The notes under the pieces are model-generated. The model ran no database searches, had not been told where the DNA came from, and worked only from the letters and a program-made list of their open reading frames with translations. A DNA stretch of 64,000 nt from Thermomonas sp. (GTDB lineage Bacteria > Pseudomonadota > Gammaproteobacteria > Xanthomonadales > Xanthomonadaceae), in contig NZ_JAMQHN010000019.1 in assembly GCF_025993755.1 (NCBI RefSeq), positions 1 to 64,000 on the forward strand, written 5' to 3'. Positions 27,866 through 37,246 of the stretch are shown piece by piece. Each line of letters starts with the position of its first letter. Positions within the stretch are counted from its first letter, which is position 1. Made by a program: the position numbers and the translations under genes.

Positions 27866-28576
27866 ATGAACCACGACGACCATTACCACCACCACGAGCC
27901 CCACCGCAGCCAGAACAGCGGCTGGCTGCGCGCTGCGGTGCTGGGCGCCAACGATGGCCTGATTTCCACCAGCAGCCTGATGCTGGGCATGGCGGCGGCC
28001 CAGACGCACTCTTCCACCATCCTGCTCAGCGGACTGGCCGGGCTGGTGGCCGGCGCGCTGTCGATGGCGGCGGGCGAATACGTGTCGGTCAGTTCCCAGG
28101 TCGATGCCGAACATGCGGACATGCGGATCGAATCGCGCGCGCTGCGGGAACATCCGGACCTGGAGCTGAAGGAACTGACCAACATCTACGTTCAGCGCGG
28201 GTTGACCGCGGAACTGGCGCACGAGGTGGCGGTGCAGCTCACCGCGCACGACGACCTGGGCGCGCATCTGCGCGACGAGGTCGGGATCCACGACAACCAT
28301 CGCGCGCGGCCGGTGCAGGCGGCGCTGGCTTCTGCCGCCGCCTTCACGGTAGGCGCGTTGCCGCCGGTTCTGCTGGGCTGGCTGTGGCGCGGGCCCGGCA
28401 TGGCCACGACGATGGTGACCAGTTCCCTGGTGTTGCTTGCGGTGCTGGGTTATGTCGCCGAGCGCGTGGCCGGCGGCGGTGGCTGGAAGGGCGCCGCGCG
28501 CGTGCTGCTTTGGGGAACGCTGGCGCAGGCGGGCACCGCCCTGATCGGCTGGCTGTTCCGGGTGTCGGTGGTTTAG
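27866..28576 (+). CDS. VIT1/CCC1-family iron/manganese transporter
   Basis: A 236-residue member of the vacuolar iron transporter family. A histidine-rich N-terminus (MNHDDHYHHHEPHRS) may bind metal. Five membrane helices follow, with signatures RAAVLGANDGLISTSSLMLG and GLVAGALSMAAGEYVSVSSQ; a cytoplasmic acidic metal-binding domain separates helices 2 and 3 (residues about 85-150). Family members export Fe2+ or Mn2+ from the cytosol. Its nearness to the riboswitch-controlled alx suggests a local metal-detoxification group, although rlmI lies between them and they are on opposite strands. Confidence 0.9.
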   Translation: MNHDDHYHHHEPHRSQNSGWLRAAVLGANDGLISTSSLMLGMAAAQTHSSTILLSGLAGLVAGALSMAAGEYVSVSSQVDAEHADMRIESRALREHPDLELKELTNIYVQRGLTAELAHEVAVQLTAHDDLGAHLRDEVGIHDNHRARPVQAALASAAAFTVGALPPVLLGWLWRGPGMATTMVTSSLVLLAVLGYVAERVAGGGGWKGAARVLLWGTLAQAGTALIGWLFRVSVV

Positions 28577-28644
28577 GGCGCCGCAGGCCCAATCCACCGT
28601 GCGCCCGTCGCGGGATTTGCGACGCGCGCGGCTACACTGGCGCA

Positions 28645-30156
28645 ATGGAGACGCAAACCCTCTTGCTGCTGTTGCTGCTGTTGCTGCTGGCTGCCGTCGT
28701 GGCAGTGTTGATGCTGCTGTTGCTGCGCAAGCCGGACCGCCGCGCAGAGGAAGCGCTCCGAGAGGAGCGCGACCGGCTGGCGATGGCGCTGGAGAGCGAA
28801 CGCAGCGAACGCCAGATGGCCGTGGCCGAGGCGGCGCGCTTGGAAGAGCGGGTCGTGGCATTGGAGAAGGCTGCGCAGGAATTAGCCACGATTCGCATGT
28901 CCCTTCAGGAGAGCCAAAGCGCTGCCGCTGGATTGCAGGCTGATCTTGCGGTGCAAGCAAAAGCGCGAGAACAGGCCGAACAACGCTGCCGGGAAGCAGA
29001 AGACCAGCGCGATGCGTTGGCCAAATTGCTGGAACAGCTGCGGGACGAACGCGCCAATCTTGCCGCCAACTTGAGCCACAGTGAACGCAGCAAAGCGGAG
29101 ATGCGGCAATTTCTTGAGAATGCCCGGACACAGCTTGCTGGCGCGTTTGCGGAACTGGCGGGCAAGGCGTTTGACGAACGCACGCAGCAGGCGGCGCTGC
29201 AGTCGAAAAACAGCATGGAATTGCTGCTGAAGCCGTTTGCGGAAACGCTGGCGGAATTCCGGCAGCGGGTGGATGTCCTGCACAAGGAGGAGTCCGTAGA
29301 ACGAGCGACTCTCGTCGGCAAGATCGATGAGCTCAAGACGCTCAACCAAAACATGGCGCAGAGCGCGAATGAATTAACAACGGCTTTGCGTGGCAATGCA
29401 AAGGTGCGCGGCGACTGGGGCGAGCTGATGCTGGAAAACGTGCTGCAAGGCTCCGGACTGGTCGAAGGCGAGCATTATCAACGACAACAGACGGGAACGA
29501 CTGACGAAGGCGAGCGCCAGCGCCCCGATATCGTGATCAACCTGCCGGACGAGCGCCGAATCGTGGTTGACAGCAAGGTCAACCTGATTGCCTGGCAGGA
29601 AGCGATGAACGCCGAGACTCCTGAAGCCCAGCAGGATGCGCTGCGCCGCCATGCAGTCGGTTTGCGCCAGCACGTCAAGGATCTGGGCGGCAAGAACTAT
29701 CCCAAGACGATTGGTGAAAACGCACTGGAAATCACCATCGCCTTCGTTCCGATCGAAGGGGCCCTGTCGGCTGCACTCGGGTTCGATGCTTCCCTGCAAA
29801 CCTACGCATTCGAACAGAAAATCGTATTTGCTTCGCCGAACACCCTGATGGCGCTGCTGCGGGTGGTCGAACGGCTGTGGACCCGAGACAAGATCCAGCG
29901 CGAGGCGTCGGAAATCGCCAAAACCGGCGGGCTGGTGCTGGATGCGTTAATCAACTTCAAGGAGGATTTTGATCGGGTTGGCCGCCAGCTGGATGACGCG
30001 CGGACGGCTTTCAATGACGCCCGTGGCAAACTGAGTGAGTCCAACCGGGCACTTTTTCCACGTGCGCGCCGTCTGGTCGAGCTGGGAGCAAGGGGCAAGA
30101 AAGCGCTTCCCGCCGAGTTGCAGCCGGATCAAGACGAGTTCCCCAGCGCATCTTGA
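28645..30156 (+). CDS. rmuC: RmuC-family DNA recombination protein
   Basis: A 503-residue protein with one N-terminal membrane helix made almost entirely of leucine (about residues 5-27), a long coiled coil (about 30-225) and the C-terminal RmuC nuclease-like domain (RGNAKVRGDWGELMLENVL, RPDIVINLPDERRIVVDSKVNL). In Escherichia coli RmuC limits short inverted-repeat recombination. The ATG at 28645 is chosen because upstream frame sequence overlaps the preceding VIT-family gene. From about 28.87 kb the gene is visibly less GC-rich than its neighbours. Confidence 0.9.
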   Translation: METQTLLLLLLLLLLAAVVAVLMLLLLRKPDRRAEEALREERDRLAMALESERSERQMAVAEAARLEERVVALEKAAQELATIRMSLQESQSAAAGLQADLAVQAKAREQAEQRCREAEDQRDALAKLLEQLRDERANLAANLSHSERSKAEMRQFLENARTQLAGAFAELAGKAFDERTQQAALQSKNSMELLLKPFAETLAEFRQRVDVLHKEESVERATLVGKIDELKTLNQNMAQSANELTTALRGNAKVRGDWGELMLENVLQGSGLVEGEHYQRQQTGTTDEGERQRPDIVINLPDERRIVVDSKVNLIAWQEAMNAETPEAQQDALRRHAVGLRQHVKDLGGKNYPKTIGENALEITIAFVPIEGALSAALGFDASLQTYAFEQKIVFASPNTLMALLRVVERLWTRDKIQREASEIAKTGGLVLDALINFKEDFDRVGRQLDDARTAFNDARGKLSESNRALFPRARRLVELGARGKKALPAELQPDQDEFPSAS

Positions 30157-30266
30157 AACCGGGCGTAGGTGTTCGCGCTATCCGCCAGGATTGGCGCACG
30201 GCGGGACGTTGCCAGCGGCACTCGCATGAACGGGGCACAATGCCTTGGAAGAATGGGAGGTCCGCG

Positions 30267-31895
30267 ATGCCTGTCGCCAACTTCGAAACCCACCATGTGG
30301 ACAACCAGCCACCGCTCCTTCCGGAATGCAACCTCTGGGCGGACGATACTGGCCTGCGGGAAGCGCTGGTGCGCGAAGGCGGTCTGGCCTTCGCCGATCG
30401 ACTGGACGATTACGGCGCGCTGGCCGGCGGTCGCCTGCTGCGGCTGTGCGACGACGCCCACCGCGATCGGCCGCGCCTCGTTGCCTATGACGCCTATGGC
30501 CGCCGGCAGGATCGGGTCGAATTCAATGCCGCCTATCACGAGGTCATGGGCAGCGCGATTGCGCACGGCGTGGCCGGGTTGTCGTGGGCCCAGCCGCAGC
30601 CTGGCGCGCACGTGGCGCGGGCGGCGCTGAGCTATCTGCACTATCAGGCCGAACCCGGCAGCAGTTGCCCGCTGACCATGACTCATGCCGCGGTGCCGGT
30701 GTTGCAGCGCGAGCCGGCGCTGCACGAATGGGCCGCGAAGGCCGCCGCGCCGCACTACGACGCGCGCTTCGTTCCGGCAGCGCAGAAGCAGGGCATCACC
30801 CTTGGCATGGGCATGACCGAGAAGCAGGGCGGCAGCGACGTGCGCAGCAACAGCACGCGCGCCACGTCGCTGGCGGCGGACGGCGAATACGCGCTGGTCG
30901 GGCACAAGTGGTTCTTCTCGGCGCCGATGTCGGATGGTTTTCTGGTGCTGGCGCAGGCGCCCGGCGGTTTGAGCTGTTTCCTGCTGCCGCGCTGGCGGCC
31001 GGATGGCAGCGTCAACGCGCTGCGCCTGCTGCGGCTGAAGGACAAGCAGGGCGACTGGTCGAACGCCTCGTCCGAAGTCGAATTCGAAAACGCGTGGGCC
31101 TGTCGGATTGGCGAAGAAGGTCGCGGCGTGGCCACCATTCTGGAAATGGTGATGTTCACCCGGCTGGATTGCATGCTGGGTTCGGCCGGCCTGATGCGGA
31201 TGGCGCTGCGTCGCGTGCTGCACCACGTCAACCATCGCAGCGCGTTCGGCAAGCGCCTGGTCGAACAGCCGCTGATGCGCAACGTCGTGGCGGATCTCGT
31301 CCTGGAATCCGAGGCGGCGACCGCGCTGGCGCTGCGCGTGGCCGGGGCGGTCGATCGCGCGCCGCGCGACGCGCATTCGGCCGCGCTGGCGCGGGTGGCC
31401 ACCGCGATCGGCAAATTCTGGGTGTGCAAGCGCGCTTCGCTGGTGGCCGCCGAAGCGCAGGAGTGTTTTGGCGGGATCGGCTACATCGAGGAATCGCTGA
31501 TGCCAAGGCTGTTCCGGCAGTCGCCGCTCAATGCGATCTGGGAAGGCTGCAGCAATATCCAGTGCCTCGACGTGCTGCGCGCGCTGTCGCGCGAACCGGA
31601 CACCGTGACGGCGCTGCGCGCCGAGCTGCAGGAAGCGCAAGGCCTGGACGCGCATTTCGATGCCGCGCTCGAAACCGGCATGACGATGCTGGAAGGCAGC
31701 GTGGAGCAGGCCGACGCGCGCCGCCTCGCCGAGCGCCTGGCCCTGCTGTTGCAAGGCGCCACCCTGCTCCGTGCCGACCATCCCCTGGCATCCGACTGGT
31801 GCGCCAGCCGTCTCGATCTTGCGCATGCGTCCACACTTGGCACGTTGGCGTCCGCGGCAACGATCGAAGCTGCGCTGGCGCGCGCAGGCACCTGA
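30267..31895 (+). CDS. aidB: AidB-like acyl-CoA dehydrogenase
   Basis: A 542-residue flavoprotein of the acyl-CoA dehydrogenase family. Its motifs match AidB of Escherichia coli closely: LGMGMTEKQGGSDVRSNSTRA, LVGHKWFFSAPMSD, and a C-terminal FGGIGYIEESLMPRLFRQSP. AidB is associated with protection of DNA from alkylation, though its enzymatic substrate is uncertain; it also shows weak isovaleryl-CoA dehydrogenase activity. The ATG at 30267 has GGGAGG upstream. It converges on the CoA-transferase gene with only nine bases between stops. No Ada-type regulator is nearby. Confidence 0.88.
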   Translation: MPVANFETHHVDNQPPLLPECNLWADDTGLREALVREGGLAFADRLDDYGALAGGRLLRLCDDAHRDRPRLVAYDAYGRRQDRVEFNAAYHEVMGSAIAHGVAGLSWAQPQPGAHVARAALSYLHYQAEPGSSCPLTMTHAAVPVLQREPALHEWAAKAAAPHYDARFVPAAQKQGITLGMGMTEKQGGSDVRSNSTRATSLAADGEYALVGHKWFFSAPMSDGFLVLAQAPGGLSCFLLPRWRPDGSVNALRLLRLKDKQGDWSNASSEVEFENAWACRIGEEGRGVATILEMVMFTRLDCMLGSAGLMRMALRRVLHHVNHRSAFGKRLVEQPLMRNVVADLVLESEAATALALRVAGAVDRAPRDAHSAALARVATAIGKFWVCKRASLVAAEAQECFGGIGYIEESLMPRLFRQSPLNAIWEGCSNIQCLDVLRALSREPDTVTALRAELQEAQGLDAHFDAALETGMTMLEGSVEQADARRLAERLALLLQGATLLRADHPLASDWCASRLDLAHASTLGTLASAATIEAALARAGT

Positions 31896-31904
31896 CCTGC
31901 CGGC

Positions 31905-33422
31905 TCAGGGAATCCGCATCGTTCCTGTGTCCAGCCAGCGCTGGTGCCAGGACAGCGCTTCCGGCAGCAGGTGCGGGGTGTGTTTGCCGTAGCTGTCGCG
32001 GCAGGCGCGGTCGAAATAATCCTGCAGGGCATCGCGGTAGTCGGGATGGGCGCAGCGGGCAATCACTTCGCGCGCGCGCCGCTTGGGCGAGAGCCCGCGC
32101 AGGTCGGCCAGGCCCTGCTCGGTGACGATCACCGCCACGTCGTGTTCGGTGTGGTCGACGTGGCTGACCATCGGCACGATCGTGGAGATGCTGCCGCGCT
32201 TGGCGGTGGATGCGCTGAGGAAGATCGACAGGAAGCCGTTGCGGGCGAAATCGCCGGAACCGCCGATGCCGTTCATGATCGACGAGCCCATCACGTGGGT
32301 GGAGTTGATGTTGCCGTAGAGATCGGCTTCGAGCATCCCGTTCATGCCGATGCAGCCCAGCCGGCGCACCAGTTCCGGATGGTTGGAGATTTCCTGCGTG
32401 CGCAGAATGATCCGCGAGCGATAGAAGTCGAGGTTGCGGCGGAACTCTTCGTTGGCTTCCTGGCTCAGCGCGAATCCGGTGCACGAGGCATAGCGCAGCA
32501 CGCCGGATTCGAGCAGGTCCAGCATGCCGTCCTGGATCACCTCGGTGTAAGCCTCGAGGCCACGGAAACCGCTCTCGCCAAGCCCCGCCAGCACCGCATT
32601 GGGGATATTGCCCACGCCCGACTGCAGCGGCAGCAGATTGGCCGGCAGGCGGCCGCGCGCCACTTCGTGCCTGAGGAAATCGATCAGGTGGCCGGCGATG
32701 CGCCGGCTGTCGGCGTCGGGCGGATTGAACGGGCTGTTGCGGTCGGGCGCGTCGGTCAGCACCACCGCGGCGATCTTGTCCGGGTCGCAGCGCAGCGTGG
32801 TCTGGCCGATGCGGTCGTCGCCATGCCGCATCGGAATGGGCTGTCGATGCGGCGGCAGCGCGGTGCCGTAGTAGATGTCGTGCATGCCCAGCATGTCGGG
32901 CGTCTGCCACGCGTTCACCTCGATGATGACTTTCTTCGCCAGGTCCAGCCAGGTCTTGTTGTTGCCGACCGAAGTGGTGGGCACCAGCGAGCCGTCTTCG
33001 AGGATCGCCGCCACTTCCACCACCGCGGTGTCGATCTGGTTGTAGAAGCCGAACCAGACGTGCTGGGCCACGTGCGAGAGATGGATGTCCAGATAATCCA
33101 GCCTGCCGGCGTTGATCTGCCTGCGCGCGTTGGGGTCGCTCTGGAACGGCATCCGCATCGCCAGCCCGTCCACCTGCGCCAGCGCGCCGTCCAGCTCCGG
33201 CGCGGTGGACGCGCCGGTGAGCAGCTGGATGCGGAACGCTTCGCCGCGCGCGTGCGCCTGGGCGATGTGGGCGGCCAGCGCCTGCGGCACCGCCTTCGGG
33301 TAGCCGGAGCCGGTGAAGCCGCTCATCGCCACGGTTTCGCCAGGCTGGATCAAGGCTGCCGCCGGCGCGGCGTCCAGCACGCGCCGACGCAGGAAAGCCG
33401 GTTGGATTCGATCGTTGTTCAT
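31905..33422 (-). CDS. Acetyl-CoA hydrolase / succinyl-CoA:acetate CoA-transferase family protein
   Basis: A 505-residue class I CoA-transferase of the AarC/ScpC/Cat1 family. Visible features: N-terminal [18 protein letters not shown], the CoA-binding [18 protein letters not shown], the likely catalytic glutamate in [17 protein letters not shown], and C-terminal RREVI-like and HPDYR motifs typical of the acetyl-CoA hydrolase subgroup. It would interconvert acetyl-CoA and succinyl-CoA with acetate, or hydrolyse acetyl-CoA; the two cannot be told apart by eye. It is divergent from the second folE. Confidence 0.88.
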   Translation of the reverse strand: MNNDRIQPAFLRRRVLDAAPAAALIQPGETVAMSGFTGSGYPKAVPQALAAHIAQAHARGEAFRIQLLTGASTAPELDGALAQVDGLAMRMPFQSDPNARRQINAGRLDYLDIHLSHVAQHVWFGFYNQIDTAVVEVAAILEDGSLVPTTSVGNNKTWLDLAKKVIIEVNAWQTPDMLGMHDIYYGTALPPHRQPIPMRHGDDRIGQTTLRCDPDKIAAVVLTDAPDRNSPFNPPDADSRRIAGHLIDFLRHEVARGRLPANLLPLQSGVGNIPNAVLAGLGESGFRGLEAYTEVIQDGMLDLLESGVLRYASCTGFALSQEANEEFRRNLDFYRSRIILRTQEISNHPELVRRLGCIGMNGMLEADLYGNINSTHVMGSSIMNGIGGSGDFARNGFLSIFLSASTAKRGSISTIVPMVSHVDHTEHDVAVIVTEQGLADLRGLSPKRRAREVIARCAHPDYRDALQDYFDRACRDSYGKHTPHLLPEALSWHQRWLDTGTMRIP

Positions 33423-33449
33423 GCCACCACGCGCCGTTGCGGCTGGAAT

Positions 33450-33458
33450 TGCTATTGT
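33450..33458 (+). promoter_or_regulatory. Possible extended -10 promoter of the second folE
   Basis: TGC-TATTGT (33450-33458) agrees with an extended -10 element in the divergent region between the CoA-transferase and folE genes. It would give a leader of about 55 bases. The element is of sigma-70 type, unlike the GGAACC-type promoter of the other folE. Confidence 0.35.
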
Positions 33459-33518
33459 CCACCCCGGGCGCGGTTGCGCGCGTGCCTCGATCGCCTTTCA
33501 ACGTTTTCCGGAGTCACC

Positions 33519-34121
33519 ATGTCCGACGAGATCCGCCACGACATCACCCGCGCGCAGGCAGAAGATGCCGTGCGTACCCTGTTGCGCTGGGCCGGCGACG
33601 ATCCGGCGCGGGAAGGCCTGCTGGACACCCCGCGCCGCGTGGTCGATGCCTACGGCGAGTGGTTCGCCGGCTACCAGCTCGACCCGGACGACTACCTGCG
33701 GCGGACCTTCGAGCACGTCGGCGGCTACGACGGCATGGTGGTGCTGCGCGACATCCAGTTTGAAAGCCACTGCGAGCACCACATGGCGCCGATCATCGGC
33801 AGGGTTCACATCGGCTACCTGCCCAACGGCAAGGTGGTCGGGATCAGCAAGCTGGCGCGGGTGGTCGAGGCCTACGCGCGGCGCTTCCAGGTGCAGGAGA
33901 AGATGACCGCGCAGATCGCCGATTGCATCCAGCGCGCGCTGCAGCCGCTGGGGGTGGGCGTGGTGGCGATCGGTTCGCACGAGTGCATGACCACCCGCGG
34001 CATCCACAAGCGCGGCGTCGGCATGGTGACCTCGCGCATGCTCGGCAGCTTCCAGGAGGATGCGCGCACCCGCACCGAATTCCTGCAGTTCATCGCGGTC
34101 GAGTCCGGCCGCGTCGGCTGA
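33519..34121 (+). CDS. folE: GTP cyclohydrolase I, housekeeping-type copy
   Basis: A 200-residue FolE of normal length with zinc ligands in [10 protein letters not shown] and SHECMTTRG and the substrate loop [15 protein letters not shown]. It makes dihydroneopterin triphosphate for folate and pterin cofactors. The ATG at 33519 has GGAG six bases upstream. It stands alone before a DUF2239 gene and has a sigma-70-like promoter candidate, so this copy is likely to supply basal folate while the copy at 19.3 kb is stress-linked. Confidence 0.95.
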   Translation: MSDEIRHDITRAQAEDAVRTLLRWAGDDPAREGLLDTPRRVVDAYGEWFAGYQLDPDDYLRRTFEHVGGYDGMVVLRDIQFESHCEHHMAPIIGRVHIGYLPNGKVVGISKLARVVEAYARRFQVQEKMTAQIADCIQRALQPLGVGVVAIGSHECMTTRGIHKRGVGMVTSRMLGSFQEDARTRTEFLQFIAVESGRVG

Positions 34122-34151
34122 GCGGCGGCGGCAACCGGCGCGATCGCGATC

Positions 34152-34745
34152 ATGTTCAACCCGTCCCTGCGCTGTACCGCTTTTTCCGGCGTCACCCGCA
34201 TCGCCAGCGGCGAGTTGCGGCATGTGGCGATGAAGGCCAAGCAGGCGCATGACGCCCATCCGGGGCGGCCGCTGCGGGTGTTCGGGGACGCCGGTGCGGC
34301 CTTGATCGAACTGCCGCTGGATCTGCCGGCGGCCGATCTGCTGCGCTTGATCGAACAGTCCGAACCGTCGGCGGAGGGCGTGGCCGCGGCGCGGCCCAGG
34401 CGCCGTCCGGGCCGCCCGCGGCTGGGCGTGGTGCCGCGCGAGGTGACCCTGCTGCCGCAGCACTGGGACTGGCTGTCGGTACAGCCCGGCGGCGCCTCGC
34501 TGGCGCTGCGGCGCCTGATCGACGCGGCGCGCCTTGCCGACCCATCGCTGGATCGAAGGCACGCGGCGCAGGAGGCCACCTATCGCTTCCTCGACACCCT
34601 GTCCGACTGCGGGCCGGCATTCGGGGACATCGCCCGCGCCCTCTACGCCGGCGAAGCCGGTCGCTTCGAAAGCCTGCTGCTGCGGTGGCCGGAAGACGTG
34701 CGCGAACACGCCCTCTGGCTGGCGACGGATGCGTTTGCGGCGTGA
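34152..34745 (+). CDS. DUF2239-family protein
   Basis: A 197-residue soluble protein with the conserved core RPRRRPGRPRLGVVPREVTLLPQHWDWL, shown here only as a region (about residues 80-108), followed by helices (TYRFLDTLSDCG). The family is widespread in proteobacteria with no assigned function. The basic patch in front of the core could contact nucleic acid, which is speculation. It lies 30 bases after folE and converges on the I78 inhibitor gene. Confidence 0.82.
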   Translation: MFNPSLRCTAFSGVTRIASGELRHVAMKAKQAHDAHPGRPLRVFGDAGAALIELPLDLPAADLLRLIEQSEPSAEGVAAARPRRRPGRPRLGVVPREVTLLPQHWDWLSVQPGGASLALRRLIDAARLADPSLDRRHAAQEATYRFLDTLSDCGPAFGDIARALYAGEAGRFESLLLRWPEDVREHALWLATDAFAA

Positions 34746-34754
34746 GCCGGCAAT

Positions 34755-35051
34755 CTATCCGCAGCTGATCCGCGCGATCTTCCCGCCCGCGTCCTTGACG
34801 ACGTTCAGGCGGTCGAAGCGGTAGTCCATGGTGACGGGATCGTTCTGGCCGTAGGCGCGGACGCTGGCGGCGCCAGCCTTGATCCGGGCCGCTTCGACAT
34901 TGGCGGGCGTGGCCGGCTGGCCGATCAGGCTGCTGGCGGCGTCGGCGTTGCAGGCCTGCCGCTCGGGTGAGACGGCCGGCGAATCCGCCGCAGGCTGCCC
35001 GGCGCAGGCCGACAGCAGGAGGATCGGGAGGCACAGCGACAGGGCGCGCAC
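34755..35051 (-). CDS. I78-family peptidase inhibitor lipoprotein
   Basis: A 98-residue protein with a lipoprotein signal (LPILLLSACAGQ; lipidated Cys near residue 16) and an I78-type inhibitor domain (CNADAASSLIGQPAT at its start, YRFDRLNVVKDAGGKIARISCG at its end, with two cysteines that could pair). I78 proteins inhibit serine proteases. I chose the GTG at 35051 because AGGAG sits six bases before it, whereas the same AGGAG touches the ATG at 35057 directly. Divergent from an M61 peptidase gene, but a functional pairing is not implied by the known target class. Confidence 0.85.
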   Translation of the reverse strand: MRALSLCLPILLLSACAGQPAADSPAVSPERQACNADAASSLIGQPATPANVEAARIKAGAASVRAYGQNDPVTMDYRFDRLNVVKDAGGKIARISCG

Positions 35052-35180
35052 GGACATCTCCTGAGTGGGGTGTCCCATCCTGCCGGCGCCAACGTGAACC
35101 GCGCTTGCATGGCTTTCGGCAGAGGGGCGCCGGATGGGCTGCGGTTAGGATGGAGGCCTGAGTCTGACCTGGAGCCGTCC

Positions 35181-37097
35181 ATGATTCGCCAATGCCTGCT
35201 GCCCCTTGCCCTGCCGCTGCTGATGGCCGGCAGCGTCGGTGCCCATGCCCAGCATGCGTCCAGCGGCATCCAGCCGCCGCAGGACACCCCCTATCCGGGC
35301 ACGATCCGGCTCGAAGTCGATGCCACCAACCTCAACCAGCGCATCTTCAAGATTCGCGAGACGATCCCGGCCCAGCCCGGCGAGCTGACCCTGCTGTATC
35401 CGATGTGGATCCCCGGCGGGCACACGCCGCGCGGCGCGATCGACAAGGTCGCCGGCATCACCTTCCATGCCAACGGCCAGCGCCTGACCTGGAAGCGCGA
35501 TCCGCTGGACGTGTCCGCCTTCCACGTCACGGTGCCGGAAGGCGCCACCGAGGTCGTGGTCGAATTCGATTTCCTCACCCCGACCGCGCCGGGCCAGGGC
35601 CGCGTGGTGATGACGCCGAACATGCTCAACCTGCAGTTCATCTCGACCGCGCTGTATCCGGCGGGGCATTACATGCACCGGATCATGTTCGACACCCGCG
35701 TGACCTATCCGGCCGGCTGGACCGCGTTCACCGCGCTCAGTGAAGAAGGCCGCAGCGGCAACACGGTCAATTACGAAGACGTGCCGTTCGACATCCTGGC
35801 CGATTCGCCGGTATATGCCGGACGCTACACCCGCCAGATCGACCTGACCCCGGCCGGCAGCCAGCGCCCGGTGCGGCTGGGCGTCGTGGCCGACGCGGCC
35901 AAGTATCTGGAAGCCAAGCCGGAGCAGGTCAAGGTCCACAAGGTCATGGTCGAGCAGGCGTTCAGGCTGTTCGGCGCCCAGCACTTCGACCACTACCAGT
36001 TCCTGTTCTCGCTGTCCGACCAGATGGGCGGCAACGGGCTGGAACACCAGCGCTCCAGCGAGAACGGCGTCGGCACCGGCTACTTCACCGACTGGAAGGA
36101 AAAGATCGGTTTCACCGACCTGCTGGCGCACGAATTCACCCACAGCTGGAACGGCAAGTACCGCCGTCCGGCCGACCTGTGGACGCCGAACTTCAACGTG
36201 CCGATGCAGGACAGCCTGCTGTGGGTGTACGAGGGCCAGACCCAGTACTGGGGCAACGTGCTGGCCGCGCGCAGCGGCATGCGCCCGCTGCCGGCCTCGC
36301 TCGACGCGCTGGCGCTGGTGGCGGCGACCTATGCCGAAAACCGTCCGGGCCTGGACTGGCGCAGCATCCAGGACACCACCAACGATCCGATCATCGCCAG
36401 CCGCGCCCCGCGCGCCTACCGCAACTACCAGATGAGCGAGGACTACTACTCCGGCGGCCAGATGATCTGGCTGGAAGCCGACGCCCTGATTCGCGCCGGC
36501 ACCGGCAACCGGAAGTCGCTGGACGACTTCGCGCGCGCCTTCTTCGGCGACAACGACGGCGAATGGAAGGTGCAAGCCACCTACACCTTCGACGACGTGG
36601 TCGCGACCCTCAACGGCATCTATCCGCACGACTGGGCAAGCTTCCTGCGCGAACGGCTCGACGGCCGCAAGGGCCTGACCGGCGGCATCGAGGCGGCCGG
36701 CTGGCGGCTGGTGTTCAAGGACACGCCCAGCCCCTATGCCAAGGGCAGCGCCAGCCCGCGCTGGGGCGGCGCCGATTTCGTCTATTCGCTGGGCCTGATG
36801 ATCGGCAAGGACGGCAGCATCATGGACGTGCGCTGGGACAGCCCGGCCTTCAACGCCGGCCTCGGCAGCGGCACCAGCGTGATCGCCGTCAACGGCCAGG
36901 CCTATTCGCAGGAGGTGCTGGAAGATGCGGTCAAGGCGGCCAAGGGAACGACCGCGCCGATCGAGCTGCTGGTCAAGGAATTCGACCGCTACCGCACCGT
37001 GAGAATCGACTACCACGACGGCCTGCGCTACCCGCATCTGGAGCGCATCGAAGGCAGGCCCGACTATCTGACGCCGATCCTGACTGCGAGAAAATAA
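35181..37097 (+). CDS. M61-family metallopeptidase with PDZ domain
   Basis: A 638-residue secreted peptidase. Signal peptide (LLPLALPLLMAGSVGAHAQ); N-terminal beta domain; gluzincin zinc site HEFTHSWNGKYRR with the third ligand expected in YEGQTQYWG; a C-terminal PDZ domain (about residues 535-615, LGLMIGKDGSIMDVRWDSPAFNAGL). M61 enzymes (glycyl aminopeptidase type) remove N-terminal residues, often Gly or Ala. The ATG at 35181 with GGAG upstream gives the signal peptide directly. It probably acts in the periplasm or outside the cell. Confidence 0.93.
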   Translation: MIRQCLLPLALPLLMAGSVGAHAQHASSGIQPPQDTPYPGTIRLEVDATNLNQRIFKIRETIPAQPGELTLLYPMWIPGGHTPRGAIDKVAGITFHANGQRLTWKRDPLDVSAFHVTVPEGATEVVVEFDFLTPTAPGQGRVVMTPNMLNLQFISTALYPAGHYMHRIMFDTRVTYPAGWTAFTALSEEGRSGNTVNYEDVPFDILADSPVYAGRYTRQIDLTPAGSQRPVRLGVVADAAKYLEAKPEQVKVHKVMVEQAFRLFGAQHFDHYQFLFSLSDQMGGNGLEHQRSSENGVGTGYFTDWKEKIGFTDLLAHEFTHSWNGKYRRPADLWTPNFNVPMQDSLLWVYEGQTQYWGNVLAARSGMRPLPASLDALALVAATYAENRPGLDWRSIQDTTNDPIIASRAPRAYRNYQMSEDYYSGGQMIWLEADALIRAGTGNRKSLDDFARAFFGDNDGEWKVQATYTFDDVVATLNGIYPHDWASFLRERLDGRKGLTGGIEAAGWRLVFKDTPSPYAKGSASPRWGGADFVYSLGLMIGKDGSIMDVRWDSPAFNAGLGSGTSVIAVNGQAYSQEVLEDAVKAAKGTTAPIELLVKEFDRYRTVRIDYHDGLRYPHLERIEGRPDYLTPILTARK

Positions 37098-37114
37098 GCG
37101 CGACAACCGAGCGC

Positions 37115-37140
37115 AACGACGCCCGCGCAAGCGGGCGTTG
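37115..37140 (+). terminator. Hairpin after the M61 peptidase gene, possible terminator
   Basis: A GCCCGC-GCAA-GCGGGC hairpin with a perfect 7-bp core (37120-37126 with 37131-37137), extended by weak outer pairs, lies 20 bases past the stop. No T tract follows, so intrinsic termination is uncertain. Confidence 0.35.
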
Positions 37141-37246
37141 CTGCCCGTGCCGGGCGAACAGGAACCCGGAGGCGGTGTCGCCGCAGTGTTCTACCGGGCA
37201 GGCGTTCCTGCGTATCATGCTCTGGACTGATTGAAAGCAGGCACGA

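Noticed and set aside
31944..33480. Plus-strand open frame extending the second folE upstream by hundreds of codons
   Set aside because: It is antisense to the CoA-transferase gene; the ATG at 33519 has a good ribosome-binding site and matches FolE length.
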